A stretch of DNA of 64,000 bases from Glycomyces sp. TRM65418 (lineage in GTDB: Bacteria; Actinomycetota; Actinomycetes; Mycobacteriales; Micromonosporaceae): positions 124,001-188,000 of the forward strand of contig NZ_JAJFAX010000003.1 in the NCBI RefSeq assembly GCF_019710475.1, read 5' to 3'. Shown piece by piece: positions 34,856-43,460 of this stretch. Position 1 is the stretch's first letter; each line of letters begins with the position of its first letter. The notes beneath the pieces are model-generated. The model had not been told where the DNA came from. It saw only the letters and a list, made by a program, of their open reading frames with translations, and made no database searches. The translations under genes were made by a program, and so were the position numbers.

Positions 34856-36448
34856 TCAGCCCTGGGTGCTCTGATCGCCGTCCGGGCAGGCGTCGTCGTT
34901 GGCCACGTAGGAGAGCTGGATCGCGGTGTCGTAGCCGACCTCGTGGCCGCCTTCGGGGCTCTGGGACAGGATCTCGCAGGTGTCGCGCTCCGTGCCGTCA
35001 GGCGCGGTCGGGCTCGCGGAGACGTTGGTGAACCCGTCCTCTTCGAGCGCTGCCATGGCGTCGTTGACGTCCTGGCCGACATAGTCGTCGAGGTCCACGA
35101 ACTGCGGCGCCGCCGAGGTCGTCGCCGCGTCCTCGTCGGACTCCTCGTCGTTGTTGTCGTTGTTCTGGTTGTCGCCGTTCGAGTCGTTGTCCTCTTCGGA
35201 GTCGTCCTCGCCGGTCGTCTCCGCTTCGGCTTCTGTGGCCTCCTCGGCCGCCTCCGAAGTCGCCGCGGTACTGCTGCCCGCGTTCACGTCCTCCCCGTCG
35301 CCGGAGGGATCCCACGGCTTCATCGCGATCAGCGCGATCAGCAGCACCGCGATACCCGCCACGACCACGAGGATCGGGCCGGTCGGGTTCCGCTTGGGCT
35401 TCTCGGCCTCGCGCGGCGGGGGCAGCGGGCGCTCCGAGGCGCCGCCGCCGAACTGGCCGGCGCCCGAGACGTCGCCGAATTCGCCTTGGTGGATCGGCTG
35501 GACGGTCGTCTGCGCCGCCACGATCCCGGCCCCCATCGCCGGGGCCGCCGCGGGGGACATCGCCCGGGTCGCCTGCGGCGACTGGTGCGGCGGCGAGCCG
35601 GGGGAGAGGATCGCAGTGGTTCCGCCGCCCATGCCGCCCGCACGGCAGACCCGTGCGAACTCGGCCGCCGACGCGAAGCGCTGGCGGGGGTCCTTCGCCA
35701 GGCAGCGCATGATGATCTGAGCGACGGGTCCCGGAACGTCCGGCGGCAGCGGCGCGGGCTGGCCGGTGAGGTGCCCGGCGATCGCGGCGGTCGGCTCGTT
35801 GCCGGCGAACGGCGGCCGTCCGGCGAGGCATTCGTAGCCGACGATGCCGAGCGAGTACAGGTCGGTCGCGCCGGTCAGCTGCGCGCCCTGGAGCTGCTCG
35901 GGCGAGGCGTAGGCGAGGGTGCCCATGACAGTGCCGGTCTCGGTCAGTCCGGCCCCGCCCTTGGCCGCGGCGATGCCGAAGTCGACGATCTTGACGGTCC
36001 CGTCGGACCCGACGAGCAGGTTCCCCGGCTTGATGTCGCGGTGGATGATGTGGGCCTGGTGGGCCACGTCGAGCGCCTCGGCGGCCGACGCCAGGATCTT
36101 CAAGGTCTCGGTGGGGGAGAGGCGACCCCGCTCGCGCAGCACGTTGTCGAGCGCCTGGCCGCGCACGAGCTCCATGATGAGGTAGGACACGAGGCCTTCC
36201 GGCGCGTGCTCCTCGCCGTAGTCGTAGAGCGCGACGATGCCGGGGGACTGGAGGGCGGCGACGGCCTGGGCCTCCTGGTGGAAGCGGGCCCGGAACCGGT
36301 CGTTGCCGGACAGCCCCGCGTGGAGGAGCTTGATGGCGACGGCACGGTTGAGCCGGGTGTCGGTGCCGCGCCACACCGCGCCCATGCCGCCCGCGGCGAG
36401 GCGCTGTTCAAGGCGATAGCGGCCAGCGATCAGGTTCCCGGGTTCCAC
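34856..36448 (-). CDS. Ser/Thr protein kinase with one PASTA domain
   Basis: A 530-residue membrane kinase. The kinase domain (about 8-268) has K40 in AVAIKLL, D138 in HRDIKPGN and D156 in DFGIA. A Pro/Ala region precedes one membrane helix (about 357-376). The outer part has an acidic Asn/Glu/Asp-rich linker (about 385-440) and a single PASTA-like domain (about 450-515), which in relatives binds muropeptides. Two Cys residues in the outer domain (491, 521) could form a disulfide. The start is GTG 36448. Confidence 0.92.
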   Translation of the reverse strand: MEPGNLIAGRYRLEQRLAAGGMGAVWRGTDTRLNRAVAIKLLHAGLSGNDRFRARFHQEAQAVAALQSPGIVALYDYGEEHAPEGLVSYLIMELVRGQALDNVLRERGRLSPTETLKILASAAEALDVAHQAHIIHRDIKPGNLLVGSDGTVKIVDFGIAAAKGGAGLTETGTVMGTLAYASPEQLQGAQLTGATDLYSLGIVGYECLAGRPPFAGNEPTAAIAGHLTGQPAPLPPDVPGPVAQIIMRCLAKDPRQRFASAAEFARVCRAGGMGGGTTAILSPGSPPHQSPQATRAMSPAAAPAMGAGIVAAQTTVQPIHQGEFGDVSGAGQFGGGASERPLPPPREAEKPKRNPTGPILVVVAGIAVLLIALIAMKPWDPSGDGEDVNAGSSTAATSEAAEEATEAEAETTGEDDSEEDNDSNGDNQNNDNNDEESDEDAATTSAAPQFVDLDDYVGQDVNDAMAALEEDGFTNVSASPTAPDGTERDTCEILSQSPEGGHEVGYDTAIQLSYVANDDACPDGDQSTQG

Positions 36449-36581
36449 CCTCGGCCTCGCTTCACATTTTTCGGGGAGCAGGGGACGAGGAAGAGCTTAG
36501 TAGGACAGCGCGAGCGCACCCCAAGGCGTCCGGCCTGGACGAAGGGAGAACGACGCCCGTACGGCCCCGCGTGTGATAGGC

Positions 36582-37077
36582 GCCCTCCTGCCCGTGCCGA
36601 CCGCGCGCTCCCGGCGGCGAGGAACCCCGCCGGCGGACCGTCGATCCGTACGGCCTCTTGGCGAAAGGCGGCCGCTGGTATCTGGTCGCCGACGAGCTCG
36701 GCGAACCGCGCCTGCTGAACCTGCGGCGCATCGACCGATGGGAACCGCTCGACACACCCCGGCGGCTCCGGGCCGGGGCGCGCCTCGCCGACGTCGCCGC
36801 CGCGCTCACCTCGGGATGGGAGTCCGCCGGCGGCCTCGAGATCCGCCTGCTCGTCCAGGCCCATCAGGTGGAGCGGGCCGAGCGCATGCTCGGCAACCGC
36901 CTTTCACTGGGAGCGCGGGACGAGCACGGGCGCACCTCGGCCGTCCTCCGGTGCCGCGAACTCGAAGACGTGCGCCAGCTGCTCGCGTTCGCCGATTCGG
37001 TCACCGTCCTCGACCCGCCCGAAGCCCGCGCCCGGCTCAAGGAACTCGCCTCGCAGATCCTCCGCCACTACGGCTGA
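36582..37077 (+). pseudogene. WYL-domain regulator, truncated remnant
   Basis: The open frame after a TAG at 36579 reads EPRRRTVDPYGLLAKGGRWY and then LVADELGEPRLLNLRRID, the end of a WYL domain, followed by a WCX-type C-terminal region. The N-terminal helix-turn-helix and the first half of the WYL domain are missing, and no such sequence lies upstream before the divergent kinase gene. The only possible start is TTG 36658, which would cut into the conserved DPYGLLAKGG strand. I call it a 5'-deleted DeoR/WYL regulator; a short functional protein from TTG is less likely. Confidence 0.65.
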
Positions 37078-37124
37078 ACCGGGCGGCTCGACACCGTTCC
37101 CCGCTCCGGTTCACGGCCGCTCGC

Positions 37125-37535
37125 CTACTCCTCCGCGGTCGCGGGCTCCAGCGTCAGGCTGATCGAATTGATGCAGAATCGGGCGTCTTCCGGGTTGTCC
37201 CAGCCTTCCCCGTAGAACACGTGGCCCAGGTGCGAGTCGCAGTTGGCGCAGCGCACCTCGGTGCGCCGCATGCCCATGCTGTCGTCCTCCAGCAGGCGCA
37301 CGCGCTCACCGGCCATCGGGGTCCAGAACGAGGGCCACCCGCAGTGGGAGTCGAACTTCGTGTCCGAGGCGAACAGCTCGGACCCGCAGGCGCGGCACCG
37401 GTAGACGCCCCGGCGCTTCTCGTCGACGTACTCGCCCGTCCACGGGGCCTCGGTGCCGCCTTCGCGCAGCACCCGGTACTCGTCGCGGGTGAGCCGCTCC
37501 CGCCATGCCTCGTCGCTCTTGCGATCTTGGACCAT
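37125..37535 (-). CDS. msrB: Peptide-methionine (R)-S-oxide reductase
   Basis: A 136-residue MsrB. The catalytic Cys is in RFCINS, the family signature CGWPSFWTP and HLGHVF are present, and two CxxC pairs (YRCRAC, VRCANC) bind zinc. It repairs oxidised methionine in the cytoplasm. TACACT (plus-strand 37543-37548) ends seven bases before the ATG, which fits a leaderless message, though GGGGAG could also act as a ribosome site. Confidence 0.94.
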   Translation of the reverse strand: MVQDRKSDEAWRERLTRDEYRVLREGGTEAPWTGEYVDEKRRGVYRCRACGSELFASDTKFDSHCGWPSFWTPMAGERVRLLEDDSMGMRRTEVRCANCDSHLGHVFYGEGWDNPEDARFCINSISLTLEPATAEE

Positions 37536-37597
37536 GCTCCCCAGTGTAGGAGCCCGAGGGCGCGGCGTCCGCCGTCCGGACGGCTAGGATCAGGCCC

Positions 37598-38626
37598 ATG
37601 CGGTACCTCCTTGGCGACTACACCACTGAAGGCGGCCCCGGTCTCGTCGTGGCCGGCCCCGACGGACTCGGCGCGGCGGCGCCGGTGGTCAACCCGTCGT
37701 GGGTCCACGTCGGACCCGACGCGGTCTACACCCTCACCGAGACCGAGCCCGGCTTCGCCGCGGCCTGGCGCGTCGGCGAGGACTTCGCGCTCGAGCGGGC
37801 CGGCCAGGGCCGGTCCACCGGCGGCAGCAACCCCTGCCACGGCCAGGTCGATCCGAGCGGGCGCTGGCTGCTGGTCGCCAACTACGGCAAGCCGGACGGG
37901 GGCGGCGCCTCGGTCGCGGTGCTGCCGATCGGGGAGGACGGCACCCTCGGCGAGGCCGCGGACGTCTTCAAGCTCTCGGGCTCCGGTCCCGACGCCGAGC
38001 GGCAGTCGGGCCCGCACGCGCATCAGGTGGTGTGCCACATGGGACGGGTGCTGGCCGTCGACCTCGGCTCCGATCGCATCCACGCGTTCGACCTCGGCGA
38101 CGACGGCAAGCTCGTCCCGGCCGCCACCACCGAGCTCGAACCGGGCTTCGGGCCGCGCCACCTCGCCTTCGTCGGCGACCGCGCGGTGATCGCGGGGGAG
38201 CTGGCGAACGCGGTGGCGGTGGGCACCTTCCACGAGCGCTCGGCCACCTTCGCGTTCGGTCCGTCGGTGCCGCTGCCCGGCGGCGAGCCCGCCGACCTGG
38301 CGGCCCTGCCGGACATCGGCCTCGACGAGGAGGCGCCGAAGGCGTTCCCCGCGGCCGTCGTGCCCGACCCCGAGCGCGGCCTGGCGTACATCAGCGTGCG
38401 CGGCACCGACCAGCTCGCCTCCGTGGACCCGGCCGACGGCTCGCTCGTCCGCTCGGTCCCGGTCGGCGCCGCCTGGCCGCGGGACGCCGTGCTCACCGCC
38501 GACGGCACACTGCTCGTGGCCTGCCAGCACACCGGTGTCGTCACCCGCGTCGACCCGACCGGTGAGGCCGAGGCCACCGTGGAGTGGACCGTTCCGGGCG
38601 TCACCTGCGTGGCTCCGCTCACATAA
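37598..38626 (+). CDS. Lactonase family beta-propeller protein (possible 6-phosphogluconolactonase)
   Basis: A 342-residue protein with the seven-bladed repeat pattern of the Lactonase family. Recognisable blades include NPCHGQVDPSGRWLLVANYG, GPHAHQVVCHMGRVLAVDLG and GPRHLAFVGDRAVIAGE. No signal peptide is present, so it is cytoplasmic. TAGGAT (37585-37590) ends seven bases before the ATG: leaderless. Relatives hydrolyse 6-phosphogluconolactone or muconolactone; the substrate here is not proven. Confidence 0.85.
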   Translation: MRYLLGDYTTEGGPGLVVAGPDGLGAAAPVVNPSWVHVGPDAVYTLTETEPGFAAAWRVGEDFALERAGQGRSTGGSNPCHGQVDPSGRWLLVANYGKPDGGGASVAVLPIGEDGTLGEAADVFKLSGSGPDAERQSGPHAHQVVCHMGRVLAVDLGSDRIHAFDLGDDGKLVPAATTELEPGFGPRHLAFVGDRAVIAGELANAVAVGTFHERSATFAFGPSVPLPGGEPADLAALPDIGLDEEAPKAFPAAVVPDPERGLAYISVRGTDQLASVDPADGSLVRSVPVGAAWPRDAVLTADGTLLVACQHTGVVTRVDPTGEAEATVEWTVPGVTCVAPLT

Positions 38627-38640
38627 TCTTTCCCGACGGG

Positions 38641-38707
38641 AAAATTTGCATTTCATGCAAAATTTCCGCTCGTGAATCTTGTAAACAGCGGTGACTCCGC
38701 ATAGAGT
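38641..38707 (+). promoter_or_regulatory. TetR operator and leaderless promoter
   Basis: A near-perfect inverted repeat, AAAATTTGCAT (38641-38651) and ATGCAAAATTT (38655-38665), pairs 10 of 11 bases and is strikingly AT-rich for this genome. It is followed by TTGTAA (38679-38684), 17 bases, TAGAGT (38702-38707) and then ATG after seven bases. It probably binds the TetR protein that it precedes. Confidence 0.65.
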
Positions 38708-38714
38708 CGCTCTC

Positions 38715-39332
38715 ATGAGTGACCAGTCCGGGCTCCGCGAACGCAAGAAGGCCGCCACCAAGGCGGCCCTCTGCCACGCCACCCTGCGCCTGGCCATCGA
38801 GAAGGGCGGTCTCGAAGCGGTCACCGCCGACGAGATCGCGGCCGAGGCCGGGGTGTCCACGCGCACCTTCCACAACTACTTCCCGAACAAGGAAGCGGCC
38901 TTCCTCCACGACTTCCACCAGGTCACCGGCGAGTTCATCGCGGCGGTTCGCGACCGCGCCGCCCGGCAGCCCATCTGGGACGCCCTGCGCGACGCCTGCG
39001 TCGGCCTGCGCATGGACGAGCGCTTCGACATCGCCCAGATGCAGTGCCGCGAATCGCTCATCCGCAGCTCGCCCGAACTCATCAAAGTCCAGGCGGGACA
39101 GTTCATGGAGCTCTTCGCCGAACTGCTCGGCATCGTCGCCGAGGCCACCGGCCAGAGCACCGAGGACCTCTACCCGCGGCTCGTACTGGGCAGCGCGCTC
39201 GTCACCATGAAGATCTCCAATGAGGACTGGGTCGCCAACCCCCGCGACCGCACCCTCGCCGAGGCCATCACCCAGGCCTTCGCCCAGTTGGAGTCCGGCA
39301 TCACCAGACCCATAACCACACCCCATAGCTGA
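38715..39332 (+). CDS. TetR family regulator
   Basis: A 205-residue regulator. The helix-turn-helix VTADEIAAEAGVSTRTFHNY followed by FPNKEAAF lies at about residues 33-60, and the ligand-binding half is helical. The start ATG 38715 fits the -10 at 38702; an upstream ATG at 38691 lies inside the promoter. It precedes an MMPL transporter on the same strand, a common regulator/efflux pairing. A small hairpin (39347-39366) separates the two. Confidence 0.88.
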   Translation: MSDQSGLRERKKAATKAALCHATLRLAIEKGGLEAVTADEIAAEAGVSTRTFHNYFPNKEAAFLHDFHQVTGEFIAAVRDRAARQPIWDALRDACVGLRMDERFDIAQMQCRESLIRSSPELIKVQAGQFMELFAELLGIVAEATGQSTEDLYPRLVLGSALVTMKISNEDWVANPRDRTLAEAITQAFAQLESGITRPITTPHS

Positions 39333-39346
39333 AACACCAGGAAACC

Positions 39347-39366
39347 CGCCGACGAAGACGTCGGCG
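39347..39366 (+). terminator. Small hairpin between tetR and the MMPL gene
   Basis: An 8-bp perfect stem, CGCCGACG and CGTCGGCG, with an AAGA loop, 14 bases after the TetR stop. It may attenuate rather than end transcription. Confidence 0.4.
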
Positions 39367-39470
39367 AACACCACCCGAGCCGACCGGCCCCGCCGCCGCA
39401 CACCCACTGACGTTCGACGAACGCAGCCGAAGGCGGGGCCGGACGGTGAACCCTGTAAGGAGCACCCACC

Positions 39471-41711
39471 GTGGCAACCTTCCTCTACCGCCTCGGCAGA
39501 GGGTCCTATCGACTGCGATGGCTCGTCCTCGCCGTCTGGGTCCTCATCGTCGGCGGCGTCGTCGGCGCCGCCGGCGCCCTCCAGCAAGAGACGAACCCCG
39601 AGTTCGTCCTCCCCGGCACCGAATCCCAGGAGGCCTTCGACCTCCTCGAAGACCGCTTCCCGGAGATGGACGCCGACGGCGGCAGCGCCCAGCTCGTCTT
39701 CGAGGCCGCCGAAGGCGAGACCCTCGCCGACGAGGACAACCGGGCGATCATCGAAGACCTCGCCGCGGTCATGAGGGATTCGCCGCAGATCGCCGGCGTC
39801 ACCAGCCCCTTCGACGTCGACGAGGCCGGCAACCCGATCGGCATGCTGGCGCCCGAGGCGAACATCGGCGTCCTCCAGGTCGATTACGCCGAACCCGCCA
39901 TGGAACTCGACGAGTCCACCGTCGACTACCTCGAAGACGCCGTGGCCGACACCGAGGACGCCGGTCTGCGCGTCGAGGTGGGCGGCGACGTTCTCCAGGA
40001 AGTCCCCCACACCGGCACCACCGAGCTCATCGGCATCGGCGTCGCCCTGGTCGTCCTCGTGATCACCTTCGGCGCCCTCCTCGCGGCGGGCCTGCCGATC
40101 GTCACCGCCGTGCTGGGCGTCATGCTCACCACCGCGGGCATCCTGGCCGCGACCTCCTTCATGAACGTCAGCGAGTCCACCGGCACCCTGGCCTCCATGA
40201 TCGGCCTGGCCGTCGGCATCGACTACGCGCTGTTCATCCTCTCGCGCTATCGCAACGAACTCGCCGCCGACGGACGCGTCGAGGACCGGCGGGCCCGCGC
40301 CGAGGCCATGGGCCGCGCCGTCGGCACCGCCGGTTCCGCCGTGTTCTTCGCGGGCCTCACCGTCGTCATCGCGCTGCTGGGCCTGTCGGTCGTGAACATC
40401 CCGTTCCTGACCGAGATGGCCGTGGCCGCCGCCGTCACCGTCGTCATCGCCGTGCTCATCGCCGTCACCCTGCTCCCGGCCTTCGCCGGGTTCACCGGCA
40501 AGCGCATCTTCACCAGGCGGCAGCGCCGCCGCATCGCCGAAGGCTCGCACGGTTCGAAACCCAACGGCGGCAAGCGCTGGGCCGGCTTCGTCACCCGCCA
40601 CCCGATCCTGGTGGCCCTGGTCGGCATCCTCGGCCTGGGCACCCTCGCCTACCCGGCGCTCGACCTCGAACTGGGCCTGCCGGACGCCGGTTCCATGGGC
40701 GAGGAGTCCACGCAGCGCCAGGCGTACGACCTCATCAGCGAGGGCTTCGGGGAGGGCTTCAACGGCCGGCTCATCATCGTGGGCGACCTCGAAGAGGGCG
40801 TCGATCCGATGGCCGCCGCCCAGAACGTCATGACCGAACTGGACGGCATCGACGGCATCGCCGTCGTCGGCCAGGCCTTCCCGAACGCCGCCGGCGACAC
40901 CGTGATGGTCACGGTGGTCCCCGAGACCGCACCGGCCGCGGAGGCCACCAACGATCTCGTGCACGGCATCCGCGACGTCCTCGGCGACAGCGCCGACGCC
41001 GACTGGGCCGTCACCGGCGCGACCGCGGTGAACATCGACATCTCCGACAACCTCAACGACGCGCTGCTGCCGTACATGCTCATCGTCGTCGGCCTCGCGG
41101 CGTTGATCCTGCTGCTGGTCTTCCGCTCGATCCTCGTGCCGATCATGGCCACGCTCGGGTTCATGCTCAGCGTGTTCGCCGCGCTCGGCGCGCTCGTGGC
41201 GGTCTTCCAGTGGGGCTGGGGCGCCGAGCTGTTCAACGTGGACCAGCCCGGCCCGATCATGTCGATGATGCCGATCCTCATGATCGGCCTCGTCTTCGGC
41301 CTGGCGATGGACTACCAGATCTTCCTGGTCACCCGCGTCCGCGAGGCCTATGTGCACGGCGCCGACCCCAAGACCGCGATCGTGGAGGGCTACGGCCACT
41401 CCTCGCGGGTCGTGGTCGCCGCCGCGCTCATCATGATCAGCGTGTTCGCGGCGTTCATCTTCAGCGGTGAAGCGCTCATCGCCTCGATGGGCTTCGCCCT
41501 GGCCGCCGCGGTCATCTTCGACGCGTTCGTGGTCCGCATGGCGATCATCCCCGCGATCATGGCCCTGATCGGCCGCGGCTCGTGGTGGATCCCCAAGTGG
41601 GTCGATCGCCTCCTGCCGAACGTCGACGTCGAGGGGGAGAAGCTCCAGGAGCACCTCGCGAAGGACGCCCCGGTCGATGACGAGCGCGAGCTCGTCGGAG
41701 CGGCCAAGTAA
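39471..41711 (+). CDS. MMPL family (RND-type) transporter
   Basis: A 746-residue membrane transporter with the twelve-helix, two-domain MMPL plan: helix 1 (about 15-37), an extracellular domain, helices 2-6 with GLAVGIDYALFILSRYRNEL, a second extracellular domain, then helices 8-12 with MIGLVFGLAMDYQIFLVTRV and a GHSSRVVVAAALIMISVF segment. Paired Asp residues in the two membrane cores fit proton coupling. The GTG start has GTAAGGAG. It probably exports a lipid or drug under the upstream TetR protein. Confidence 0.92.
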   Translation: MATFLYRLGRGSYRLRWLVLAVWVLIVGGVVGAAGALQQETNPEFVLPGTESQEAFDLLEDRFPEMDADGGSAQLVFEAAEGETLADEDNRAIIEDLAAVMRDSPQIAGVTSPFDVDEAGNPIGMLAPEANIGVLQVDYAEPAMELDESTVDYLEDAVADTEDAGLRVEVGGDVLQEVPHTGTTELIGIGVALVVLVITFGALLAAGLPIVTAVLGVMLTTAGILAATSFMNVSESTGTLASMIGLAVGIDYALFILSRYRNELAADGRVEDRRARAEAMGRAVGTAGSAVFFAGLTVVIALLGLSVVNIPFLTEMAVAAAVTVVIAVLIAVTLLPAFAGFTGKRIFTRRQRRRIAEGSHGSKPNGGKRWAGFVTRHPILVALVGILGLGTLAYPALDLELGLPDAGSMGEESTQRQAYDLISEGFGEGFNGRLIIVGDLEEGVDPMAAAQNVMTELDGIDGIAVVGQAFPNAAGDTVMVTVVPETAPAAEATNDLVHGIRDVLGDSADADWAVTGATAVNIDISDNLNDALLPYMLIVVGLAALILLLVFRSILVPIMATLGFMLSVFAALGALVAVFQWGWGAELFNVDQPGPIMSMMPILMIGLVFGLAMDYQIFLVTRVREAYVHGADPKTAIVEGYGHSSRVVVAAALIMISVFAAFIFSGEALIASMGFALAAAVIFDAFVVRMAIIPAIMALIGRGSWWIPKWVDRLLPNVDVEGEKLQEHLAKDAPVDDERELVGAAK

Positions 41712-41723
41712 CCGAGGCCCGCC

Positions 41724-41756
41724 AGGGGCCCGGGCCGACCCCCGGTCCGGGCCCCT
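41724..41756 (+). terminator. Terminator after the MMPL gene
   Basis: A 10-bp perfect stem, AGGGGCCCGG (41724-41733) with CCGGGCCCCT (41747-41756), beginning 12 bases after the stop. Confidence 0.7.
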
Positions 41757-41781
41757 CGGGTCATCGGTGAACGGGGGACTC

Positions 41782-42495
41782 ATGGTCTTCTTCTGGGCGA
41801 TGCTCATCCTCATCGGCATGGTGGTCGCGGACTTCTTCGTGCCGATGCTCCCGAGCGCGACGCTCGTGACCGCCGCCGCCGGGCTCGTGTTCGGCAATCC
41901 GCTCCTCATCGTCGTGCTGCTCGTCGGCGCGGCCGGCTCCTCATGGCTCGGGGAGTTCGTCGGCTACCGCGTGTTCCGCCGGATCCGCGCCGGGCTGGCG
42001 CGACGCAGCCCGCGGCTGGTCCGCGGACTCGTGACCGGCACGGTCGCGAAGTTCGAGCGCCTCCTCGAACGCACCATCAGCGACCATCCGTACCGCACCA
42101 CGATGGTGGCGCGGTTCCTCCCGGCGGGCCGCACCGCGCTGGCGTGGGCCGCGGCGGGGACGACGAAGCCGCCGTACGCGCGGATGGCCGCGCTCGGCGG
42201 CGTGCTGTGGGCGGCGTACTCCGTGGGCCTGGGCCTGCTGATCGCGTGGATCGCCGGGCCGGGCCTCCAATCGCTGATCGGATCGGTGGTCACCGTCGCG
42301 GCGGTGGGCCTGCTCCTCAGCTGGTTCGCGCGCCGCTGGCAACGCACCCAAACCGAAGCGGCCGCGGCATCGGCGACCGGGGCCGACGCGGAGTCCGCGG
42401 CCGGGTTCGCACCCGGCACGGCATTCGAGCCCGAGCGGCCCGCGGCGGCCGACCCGCCGAAGGCCGATCCCGAGGCGCCTTCGAAAGCCGCCTGA
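41782..42495 (+). CDS. DedA/SNARE-associated (VTT) family membrane protein
   Basis: A 237-residue membrane protein. The DedA core has the re-entrant segment, the SSWLGEFVGYRVFRRI loop and the conserved VARFLPAGRTALAWAAAG segment. Family members act on lipid flipping and membrane homeostasis. The tail (about 190-237) is Ala/Pro-rich and probably disordered. I prefer ATG 41782 behind GGGGGA; GTG 41767 is possible. A related gene lies at the end of the window on the other strand. Confidence 0.82.
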   Translation: MVFFWAMLILIGMVVADFFVPMLPSATLVTAAAGLVFGNPLLIVVLLVGAAGSSWLGEFVGYRVFRRIRAGLARRSPRLVRGLVTGTVAKFERLLERTISDHPYRTTMVARFLPAGRTALAWAAAGTTKPPYARMAALGGVLWAAYSVGLGLLIAWIAGPGLQSLIGSVVTVAAVGLLLSWFARRWQRTQTEAAAASATGADAESAAGFAPGTAFEPERPAAADPPKADPEAPSKAA

Positions 42496-42499
42496 CATG

Positions 42500-42528
42500 G
42501 AGGGCCCGTCCAATGCGGACGGGCCCTC
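42500..42528 (+). terminator. Terminator after the DedA gene
   Basis: A perfect 12-bp stem, GAGGGCCCGTCC with GGACGGGCCCTC, and a 5-base loop, immediately after the stop codon. Confidence 0.8.
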
Positions 42529-42857
42529 GTCGGCTCGGCGGCCTCTCGCATGGCACACGGCTCCGGCCAGTGTGCACCGAGGAGCCCATGCTGCCCCTGG
42601 CGTCCCACATGGCACGTGCCGGCGGCCCGAATGCACGGATGTCCTTGCCGCACTGGGGAACCGCGTTGTCTCGCGCGAAGCCGGCCAATGAGGGCCGAAC
42701 GTGCCGATCCGCCTCCCGAAGGCCCTTTGTCGATCATCCGACATCGACGCGCGTTTAACGTCCTATATGAACCGGTACCCTCGGTCGAGTACGGGGGAAC
42801 GGATCCGGCGGGTGGGGCGTCGGGAGCGACTTGCGTTAGTGGGACCGGTGTGCACCG
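42529..42857 (+). promoter_or_regulatory. Upstream region of the lanthipeptide regulator
   Basis: This stretch of 329 bases has no supported gene. It contains a 10-base direct repeat TGTGCACCGA (42571-42580 and 42849-42858, the second touching the start codon) and a locally AT-richer segment around 42750-42770 (GTTTAACGTCCTATATGAAC) where a promoter could lie. No consensus -35/-10 pair is clear. Confidence 0.35.
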
Positions 42858-43460
42858 ATGATCCGAGTACTCGTCCACCACGAGCAATGCCTGTGGCGGA
42901 CCGCGTTGCGGCGCGGTCTGGCCGGCGAACAGGGCATCGACCTCGTGGACGATGTGAACCAAGACGACGACGTGGTGACGACCGCCCTGCGGGTGCGTCC
43001 CGACGTGCTGATCCACGACTCCGGTTTACTGCCGCCCGCGAGGGCGGCCGAGATCTGCGGCGCGTTGCCGGGCATGAGCGTGCTGCTCCTGGTCGATCCC
43101 AGTCGTGCGGCGGGCCTGCCGCCCGACCTGACCCTCATGGCCCCGCGCGTGGGCTTCATCAACACCGGTGAGACCTTCGACCGGCTCATCGAGGCCATCC
43201 ACCGGCTCACCGGCGGGGAGCCCGTCATCGACGGCTCGATCGCGCTGGCCGCGATCCGCGCGCAGGCGAACCCGCTCACGAAGCGCGAGCAGGAGGTTCT
43301 GAGCCTCATCCTGACCGGGGCGACGACCCGCGAGATCGCCGAGAAGATGTTCCTCCAGGTGGGGACGGTCCGCAATTACCTGTCGAACGCCATCCACAAG
43401 TCGGGCGCGCGCAGCCGGATCGACGCGGTGCGGATCGCTCAGGAGGCCGGCTGGATCTGA
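42858..43460 (+). CDS. Orphan LuxR-type response-regulator-like activator (RamR/AmfR-like)
   Basis: A 200-residue protein: receiver-like domain (1 to about 120) plus LuxR helix-turn-helix (about 135-195, LTKREQEVLSLILTGATTRE then IAEKMFLQVGTVRNYLSNAI). D54 is present in LIHDSGL, but the acidic pair that binds Mg is replaced (LVHHEQ) and the usual C-terminal Lys is absent, so phosphorylation is doubtful. No kinase gene is adjacent. It converges on the lanthipeptide operon, overlapping the last exporter gene by 22 bases, as ramR/amfR accompany SapB-type loci. It is the likely operon activator. Confidence 0.8.
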   Translation: MIRVLVHHEQCLWRTALRRGLAGEQGIDLVDDVNQDDDVVTTALRVRPDVLIHDSGLLPPARAAEICGALPGMSVLLLVDPSRAAGLPPDLTLMAPRVGFINTGETFDRLIEAIHRLTGGEPVIDGSIALAAIRAQANPLTKREQEVLSLILTGATTREIAEKMFLQVGTVRNYLSNAIHKSGARSRIDAVRIAQEAGWI

